Of a stretch of DNA of 64,000 nucleotides, positions 55,887-64,000 are shown one piece after another. Within the stretch, counting starts at the first letter, position 1, and each line of letters opens with the position of its first letter. The DNA lies in the NCBI GenBank assembly GCA_950295325.1, contig OX485806.1, positions 56,975,169-57,039,168 of the forward strand. Reading direction: 5' to 3'. The position numbers were made by a program, and so were the translations under genes. A model generated the notes under the pieces. That model was not told where the DNA came from. It searched no databases and saw only the letters and a list, made by a program, of their open reading frames with translations. The stretch comes from Polytrichum commune. Its lineage: Eukaryota > Streptophyta > Polytrichopsida > Polytrichales > Polytrichaceae.

Positions 55887-58800
55887 TAAAGTGATACATA
55901 AAATGATACATATAATAATTTATTATCCAACTTAACCTAGATCCATTTTTTTCATTGTTTTGGTGTACAATCGTCTTGGATCTTCAATATCATTTTGTAT
56001 CTAGAAAAACCTTATTACTTGTTATTTTAATATTTTATTTTTAATTAATAATTCAGTAATTTGTTTCTTAGGTTTACCTAATTAAGATAATGTTATTTCT
56101 ATAATCATCCAATCGATTTCATCATCCATCATTCACCGATCAACAAATCAAATGAACCTGTCATACTTCATCTACAAAAAAAAATTGTCATAAGATTACT
56201 TAGCTCATTGATTGTATACTTGACCACATTTTGATTGTATAATAAGACAAAATAAAAACTTTGGATTTAGTAAATATATATTTCTATATGCCTATGAATT
56301 TTTTGCGGACGGTATTGTTTGGAGGATGTAAAATATTCCTTTTTTCATCTCTATCCCGTGAAATCATGTAGAGTTCTAAAGAACTTCTCATTAGAGGCTT
56401 TATTTACTTAAAATTTGATGATTCGTTTAAAAATGGATGGATTTTTAGAATATTGTGGTTCCAGCTTTTGTGTCTCACAAATACCCCCTTCTAACTTTTC
56501 CACATGACATATGTGGAGTTTATTAAATAAATCTTTCCTCTGAACTTGTTGTGGTTTTGTTAAAATTACCACATGTTATCTTTAGATGACAATATGATAC
56601 AAAACTTGATATGATACAATATTTTAAAAAAAAACATCTATAAAATGAAAAAATATTATTTGAGTTAGTTGCCCCAAATTATGATAACATAATTGAAATC
56701 ATGGGATTGAATTTTGGTCAATTAATCAAAATTATATTCACATTCTATTTGGGATCCTTGTATTTTGCATTATCTGTCATCTAGAAGGTTTTAAGTGGAA
56801 TTTTTAAGCATCATTTCAAACTATAATATTCTTAATCCTAGATTATCAAATATTTTGATTTTTATTGCCCATGTTCAAAATCTAAAAACTACACTAACTT
56901 TGGTCTTGTTGTTTGACTATATTATGATTAATTAGATTTTTTGTGTTGGTTATCAATGAATCAAAATCCTTACTTAGAGTTTGGGCCATAGATCTTGTGT
57001 GGGCATTTTCTACCGTCCTTGAGGCATAATGGAAATATATTGCATATCATCTTTGAACTATATGCAGAATTACCCAATCCATCTATGTATTTTCTTTGGC
57101 TCGCACACACTTCCGAGGTGGTGCATGATTACATTAATTGATGTTAATTTAAAATTCAAGTTCTTTGTCTGTATCAAAATTTAAAATGTTAATAACATAT
57201 TTTGATATCAAGATTTCACAATCTTCTAGAAATCCATATTCCGCTCAAATTTTGGCCTATGCGGTTGGAAAAAAACCTATATGCATAAATATAGATTTCA
57301 ATATATCTTGAAATTTATCTCATCTTCTTGGATGCACTAAGGTTAATTTAAACTTTATTAAATATGATAAGAAGGGTTGATTTGATTATTTTATCAAATA
57401 ACCTCTCCATTATCTTGGTTATAAGATTTTTAGTGATATAAATTAATCTAGAGTGAAGAGGACCTAAACAATTTATTAACATGTTATCTAGAGAGGTTAA
57501 GCTAAATTATATCATTAAGATTAAGACATTTAGTTGGCTTGGATAAATATTGAATCAATGAATATATTCCCTATAAATCCAAATACCATCCCAAGACGAT
57601 CCGAGGGGAGGTATCTATCGCAATTGAACCAAACAAGTGGCAAATTGACTTAAATAGATATAGTGAGATTTTTATTTTAACTTATTGTAGATTTCCTCAA
57701 AGATAAAAGGTTTTATTTGAAGTTTTTTTTATACTAATAAGTCAACAGATGGATGGAAATTAATTGAATGAAAGTCCAAAAAATCTCTCAAAAATAAAAT
57801 TCTTAATGAACAAATTATGGGCAATTTGCATCCAATTCACACAAAACATACTCATATTTTACCGCTTGAATCAACTCTTTAAGAACAAATTCAAGTTTGA
57901 TTCCAAAAACAATTTCAACATCATCTTTTTAATTACTTCTTGCTTATCTCATCTAATTTTGGCCATCGTAGGGTTTGGACCTCCGATAACTAGCTCCTTC
58001 ATATTTCATTTCTTCTCAACCCTTCTTTTATTTCCAATCTCTTTTCAGTTGAACAAAAGATGTAACAATTAGTTTATAGTGTAGTGTGATATTATTAAAT
58101 GGTAGATTACTCCAAATTAATTGGTATGAGGCAAATGAATGATAATTTAATATTGTACAAAACAAGAAAATATTTTGTCGGGCTTAGTTTCTATTTTGAA
58201 TTTTTTTATTTGTAGTCAAAAAATTTAGTTGGTAATTAAATTCAAGAAAATACTTGAGTATTTAAAGATCTTGATGGGTAGGAAAATAATAAGTAGTTAT
58301 ATATTAGTAATGAATAATTTTAAATTGGTCTATAAGACAAAATTGACTTCAAAAGCTCATCACCGGTTCTTAGAATTTCTATTTCAACAAATTTCATATA
58401 TTTTTTAATTTCACAACATAGATTATATTAAAATAATATTAAAATTTGTTTAAAATTTAGAGAGAATTTCATAAGACTAAGAAAACATATAAATTTCAAT
58501 ATTTTCCATGATTTTGTATAATTATCATTAATTTTTTTATCCTATATGCATAGCAGATCTTGAAGTTCTTTTTTCTAGTAGTTTCAATTATTTTAACATT
58601 AAACTATTGAGTTTTAGGCATTTTTGTAAGGCTACTCAAAAATTTCATTTTTCTATAAGATATTTTTGGACTTGTAAATGTTTTTAATACATTTTATACC
58701 ACATTTTTTGTATTATTATATCTAAGAAGTATTAGAAGGGTTAAAATTGCTCATTCCACGACAACTAAACTTGGATTGGAGTTTAAGACATTTAATAAGT

Positions 58801-61800
58801 CTATTAAGATCCATTTTTCTCACCGAATTTTAATCTTCTATAAATTATGACTAAAAGGTAGTTACAAAATACCTTTGGTTCAAAAACCTTGGGTTGCTTT
58901 CCTCCTTCGTTGCCACCATTCTTAGGAGTTGTACCTTTGGTTTGACCTTTGTAATGATTTTATGGCCCAAACTTCTTGCTATTTACCTCGGGACATATTT
59001 CTACTCAAGCCATTTTGTTGAGAGCGACTGTCTGATTTCCTTTTGGAACATCGGCTTCAATTCTCTCTCTGTAATCTTGATGATATCCACCACGTTCTCA
59101 CAAATATATGGGCAATAAAATAAGGCATCCACCACCTACTTTTACAACCCACCTAAGAAGATGCAATTTTTAGCAAACTTGTCCATCTTAGGTGTAGCAT
59201 TCATTAGGGCATTAGAATTGCACAAAGTTTACTCCCTCACGCAATTTTTGGTAGTATGGCATACACCTCTCAACAAACAGCTCCTTGAAGCCATTTTAAG
59301 TTAAGTTTACCACCACCTCAACTTTAGTTATTATTTGTTAGTCCACCATTAGAGCACACGGTCTTTAAATTGTAACTGCTATTGTAACTGCTATTGAAAC
59401 CTTGTCGTCCCCCTTGGACATTTGGACATCAAAATGGTTTTCCATTTTCTACAAAAATTCTTGACTTGGCAAGCCCAAAGAAGGTATTTGGCATGTTTAC
59501 CTTGGCAAATTTTTGTTGTTGGAGAAAAAAACATAGCACCTTCCACCATAGAGAGCTCAATCATTTTTTCTTGTCGGGCCCTTTGTTCTTTGTCTTACTT
59601 GAGTTTTTGATTCATGAAGTCCATGAATTCAAGCATTTTGAGTTGAAATTGCATTCCAACATCAATATTTTCTAAATTTTTGGGTGCATTCCGTATTCTA
59701 GCCCCCAAATTGTCTTTGAGGTTTGTGGGATCCCTTTAAAGAGACTCCTTTACTTCCAAAAGGTGGCTCAACCGAAGAAGAATAAACGTGGTGTCGCTTG
59801 TAAGCTCAAAGTTGTGGCTATAGCCTAATTTGTAGGATTAATTTCATAATTTAGTAAAAACTAGAGGCAATAGGCAGTTGGAAATTCATCTTGAATGGGT
59901 TGAAGGGGCTATCACCGTTTTGATGTGGTTATCGCAACCACCATCCCCTCCCTTATAATAAAAAGGAGGTTGGCCATTGAGTGCTCAGGTTATTTTCATT
60001 TTATAGAATGTTACGTAGTCTCAACCTAGAAACGATAAGCTTTCAGAAATATTCAACACTTAGGGATTGAGGTTGAACCCTTAGCATTAGGAATTATTCA
60101 AGCAATATGCTTGTAGATGTAGATTCAACTGAAAAAATGGATTGATTCAGGCTCTTAATTATCTTGGAAACTCTAATAAGCAAAAACTTGTCAAAATGAA
60201 ATTTTTTGGAGTGGAATTTTGATTGTTGATCTTGGTTTATGAATGAAAATAATGTCTTGTGTGATTCTTGGCTATAGGCCATAAACGATGAAATAGACAA
60301 ATAAACTGCCATAAATGCAAGAAAAATTAATGGTAATGTTTGAAAATTAATAAATATGGCTACCTGACTATGGCCATGAGGATGAGTGTTGTCTCGCTCA
60401 ATCCGAGATAGCAAATGAAGGCTAATTGTCAAGAAAAAATTGGAATAGCTTGATGGAAGACAAAACTCTGAATGTCAGTAAGGCAAGTGATTAACTAAAG
60501 GTTGTGAGAGCATGAGTCTAACAAAGACAAACAATCTTGAGCAATAGGCCAGTGATTGGCAAGATCAAGTTGCTTGAGAGAGGACTTGAGAGTTGAAAGG
60601 AGTTTGAGAGAAAAAGATTGTGAGATTAATTATTTAGGCCATAATCTTAAAGTCAAACACTTAGCCTAAAAGAGGTAAATGTAGGTGATAAATCAAGAGC
60701 ATGTAAGGGAGAGCAATAATCACGAGAAGGTTAATTAAGAGGACCATCATTTGGAATTTGTAAAGGAGGCAATTGGCCAAGAAGAAGCTATTGCCTACTA
60801 AAAAAAATAGCCAAGGCGCTCGACAAAGGCCATAGTTTGTAAAGCTAGGAAATCACGGAGTGTGAAGACGAAAAGGAAAAACCGGTAGAGACTAAGAAAG
60901 TTGATTGGCTTGAGAAGGATAGAGAGAAATTGAGACCTAAGAGAAATAGAGTCATCAAAAGAAACATCAACTTGGCCATAGGTTTCACAAGTGTTTTCCC
61001 CATAGAGAGAGACAAAAAGAAAAAACGTAATGAGCCAATTATGATAGAATATAGTCTGGAAATAATTATTGGACCTTATGTGGCACAAGGCTAGTGGTAT
61101 GAATGTAGGCCATGGACATACCTAGTAGCATGCTATAAGTTGCAAAAGACAATACCATCCCGAAAAATAAAGTTGTTTGATAAAAGTAAGATTTTACCAA
61201 CGGCAATTCAGTTTGAGATTAAAGTACTCTAAAACTTTAATTAATGGATATAACCTAGTTTTTGATGCATTTTTTTTACATGATCTTGTAGATAGTTGTT
61301 GTGAAAAATCAGCAGATGAACCAAAATGAAGATAATGATTACAATTTTGGAAGAATGGTCGAATGATTGTAAGTTCAACTAAGAGGAATTAAACTTGATA
61401 TTGTTGCAAAACATAATTTATGACATGTAAAGACAATGTAGTTATACAAAAAATCATTACCTCGGACTTTGTCCTAACAGTTAGTCATTGACGATTTGGC
61501 AAATTGTTGAACTTCACGTTTAATTGGAGGAAGGTTTTAGCGTAATAAGGATCCACACACAGATAGGACACAACCCACCCATGACTGAGAAAACATAATG
61601 AACCATAAGAATGTGAATTTCACTTAATAATGCAAGAATGAGGGAGTGAAATACATAGATTGCTATCGTAATCCTTAATCCAATGTGACATTAACCTTTA
61701 TAGACACTACCTCAGTTTTCCCTATGATCTAGTACTTGGGTTGTTTTTGTGTAAGTATTTAAGTGATAATAAAACCCTAACTACATTACCGCAGATGAAA

Positions 61801-62340
61801 AACAATGCAAATGCAACAACAATGTGAACAACATCAACATGCAAATTCTTTTGCAAACCCCTACTTTTAGAATCAAGTTAAGCAAACCTTCTCCCCGCAA
61901 GTCTAAGTAAGCTTCAACCCTTGACCAAAGCATTCTCCCGTTCAACGTACACCGGCCTCAATCCCCTGGGGATTCCATTGTACCATCTTATGATCGGATT
62001 TCATTATCCATCGTCCAAAGGCAGCCTTTTCTTTTGTTCCCCTAAAATTGTCCTCCACATGTATCCAAACAAAGGCACTACAACCATTCCACGTTATTGG
62101 ATGGAAAGAAAACACTCCAAGAAAAGTGCTTTGAGATTTTTTGATTTATTTTTTAATTCCATTCTATTTTTCCATTATTTTTTTGGTGGAATCTCTAGCC
62201 AGTTTTGTAGAACTTCAAGGTCCTAGGAGATTCTGGTTAAGGCTTTGTTCTTTACGAAAATGTTTGTTCTCTATTTGAAATTAGAATGTTTAGTTGAGGA
62301 CATTATGTGTGAATTGTTGATGCTTTGCAAGAATGACATG
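55887..62340. other. 6.4 kb of AT-rich sequence, no recognisable gene
   Basis: The largest stretch without recognisable elements. Frames at 57,764-58,072, 58,894-59,118, 59,394-59,675, 60,094-60,432, 60,798-61,088 and 61,921-62,226 have no known motifs. 58,880-59,830 is somewhat less AT-rich, and its minus strand gives short coding-like runs (ENVVDIIKITERELKPMFQK, with many stops), possibly a very old retroelement gag, but this is weak. No tRNA-like or transposon end was recognised. Confidence 0.4.
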
Positions 62341-64000
62341 CACTACAACAAACCTTGTCCATTCCAACCATGGTATCAATGACTACGTGTCCTAAAGAAC
62401 TTAGTAAATGACCTACTCACATGCCTGTTGAATTTAGGATGACGTGTATAAGCGTTTAGTCATTGTTCAGTTACTAAAATGACTCATGGATGAAATGTGC
62501 AAGCGACAACCCCAAATATTGATTTATGGTTAGTTATTCATCGTCCAATTCATCCATGCCGGTGTGACGTGCCAAGACAACTCTGACATAGCAAATGTGC
62601 AGTCATTTATGTGTTGCCCTTGACCAACCAATACTTAACTATGACTCTCCAACAGATTGTAAGTATGACTATGCCCACAACAAAGGATGAGTACACATAT
62701 GAGACAGAGTATAATGGTTGCAAACACAACATATTGGTCACTAAACATATGTCAACACGATGAGGTGGCATGCCATGTCATCGATGACATAAGCTTAGTA
62801 CATGTATTGACGTATGATGGAGGTCTGAAATCATAAGTTCAATGGCGGGCACTGGGCAAGAACAATGCATTTCATTTTCCATGCCACGTACTCAATGACG
62901 TGGACGTATGAGTCATAGTGGAGTTGTAGTTCAGTCATAGTGTTGTTGAGTACAACCCACTAAGAACATTTGTAAGCCTAGCTAGACTTTTGTAAGGACA
63001 AACACCTAAAATTTAGCTAGTGCTAAGGAGTTATCGAAACCTGATAGTTCTATGGCTCCCACCAATGACGTTGTGGTGGGCGGGGGAGGCACATGGTTCG
63101 CCAACTGCATGCCATCCGCTTCTTTGGTGGTGGTCATGAAGACATTTGTTGTGCTGTATTGATGTCTTTGGGAGTGTGTCTCCTTCACCAAAATTACTTT
63201 CCACCCCGGTTTCCGCACTTTGTCTAACCAAAATATTTGTGTCGCTTGGCTGGGAAATATGAACGGCTCCAACATTTGAGGAACCTTGTGGCGGAAATTC
63301 ACGACCATGAATCCAACCTCGTTTCTTACATACGTTGGGTTGCCCTGGTTGTCAAATTGCTTCATCCACTCTCACCTAAGAAGTATGACAGCTGTACAAA
63401 GTGGCCCATAGTTCAATTTAAGTAGATCCTTTAGTACTCCCACATCGTTTAATGTCACCTCCTCCGAACCCACGGAAGGCATGTGAAAGACAGAGGCAAC
63501 ACCGCTGTCGTAAGTTTTTAGCGTCATGGTTTGGTGGTCCTCCACCCGAAAGTGGTTTCCATAGGCCTTCATCCTTGTATATCGTGTGGCTAACTGTGAT
63601 GGTCTACTGCACATCAGAACCCTATCCATGTCATCCTCATCGTTTGGGTCAATAGGGTGATTGTGCACTACGTTTTTAATCCAATTTTCAAACGTGGAAA
63701 TGCTGGGATTTTCCTCCTGTTCTTCTTTCCATTGCCTGTACATCCAACTAGTCATTCACTAGTCATCCAATACTCATCCACCTGGTCAGACAGTAGTCAT
63801 TTTCAGTGGCGATCATGTTTTGCAAAACAACAGGGCACACTGAGACATGAATGTGCAATTAGAAAAACATAATCAGACTCACCTATGCCAAGGTGCCATG
63901 ATGGATAAATTTGTCAAAGCATATTGGTGGGCAACATCTCTCAATGTTGGTGTCATCAAGTACTTTGTTCCTGCCCCTTCCAACACCTCCTCTGCATCTC
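62341..64000 (-). mobile_element. CACTA transposon, left part (runs off the window)
   Basis: Begins CACTACAACAAACC at 62,341, a CACTA-type terminus. The next ~650 bases hold many GACGTG/GACATG-type words (such as GATGACGTG, TGTGACGTGCC, AATGACGTGGACG), like the CACTA end at 46,345, consistent with subterminal binding sites. Then comes the 3' end of a minus-strand transposase gene. The right end lies beyond the window. The word before the terminus (ATG) would be the 3-bp target duplication. Confidence 0.75.
63006..63755 (-). pseudogene. CACTA (En/Spm) transposase C-terminal region
   Basis: Two frames in the same phase separated by one TGA. The upstream frame (63,755-63,372) reads WKEEQEENPSISTFENWIK, then GPS-like CSRPSQLATRYTRMKAYGNHF and TYDSGVASVF, matching the VNG..F...D....NSGV region of CACTA transposases. 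It then runs into VGVLKDLLKLNYG and VILLR, the stop, and EWMKQFD, VGFMVVNFRHK, EPFIFPSQATQIFWLDK and PGWKVILVK. This order is the plant DUF4216 domain found after the transposase core. The TGA sits where the domain usually has Cys (..K/R-C-E/D-W..), so a single TGC/TGT-to-TGA change broke it. The N-terminal part lies beyond 64,000. Confidence 0.85.

Overview
The window is nuclear DNA of a land plant with a large, repeat-rich genome. The basis is Ty3/gypsy retrotransposon coding sequence of the non-chromodomain Tat/Athila type, LTRs ending TG..CA with 5-bp target duplications, a Gly-tRNA-like primer-binding site, and CACTA transposon ends with an En/Spm-type transposase. The species cannot be told. 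I see no intact host gene, rRNA, tRNA or CRISPR array. Almost every recognisable piece is a transposable element, most of them broken.

Layout. 0-6 kb: degenerate tandem repeats, a decayed unidentified ORF, one copy of a three-copy repeat family (R3) and a decayed gypsy fragment (gag, RT; minus strand). 6-10.2 kb: an LTR-like repeat (family E), about four diverged ~190-bp tandem units, and a plus-strand gypsy remnant. 11-16.5 kb: a foldback-like structure whose ~0.8-1.0 kb inverted arms carry degenerate CCAAGTAAC repeats, with a decayed unidentified ORF in its loop that is itself split by a solo LTR (TSD AGATG). 17-19 kb: a second R3 copy with an expanded short-motif array.

19-43 kb is a nest of retrotransposons. 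Decayed minus-strand element B (19.06-23.87 kb) adjoins element C (23,870-42,895, minus strand; near-identical LTRs, Gly PBS, TSD AACAT/GACAT). C contains part of a related element D (LTR 29,560-32,653 plus IN/RT). Five solo LTRs sit inside, with TSDs AGAAG/AAAAG, CCGGA, CCTTC, CAAAC and GCAAC. The D part joins C's gag side without a second D LTR, which suggests recombination between D and C. Gag, protease, RT, RNase H and integrase are all readable, but stops, frameshifts and insertions make C/D non-autonomous.

43-64 kb: a fragment of the foldback arm, an internally deleted family-E element with its PBS, a CACTA end at 46,345 with a spliced-looking gene, a GC-rich block with a minus-strand TATA box, a six-unit array with a hairpin core (51.47-51.67 kb), a third R3 copy, about 6.4 kb of AT-rich sequence without recognisable genes, and a CACTA element entering from 62,341 whose transposase C-terminus is broken by one stop.

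No clearly new biological system was found. The most interesting leads are the foldback element with its decayed ORF, the modular LTR ends shared by otherwise unlike LTRs, the C/D recombinant, the hairpin-core array, and the sense ORF inside the solo LTR at 28.0-29.4 kb.
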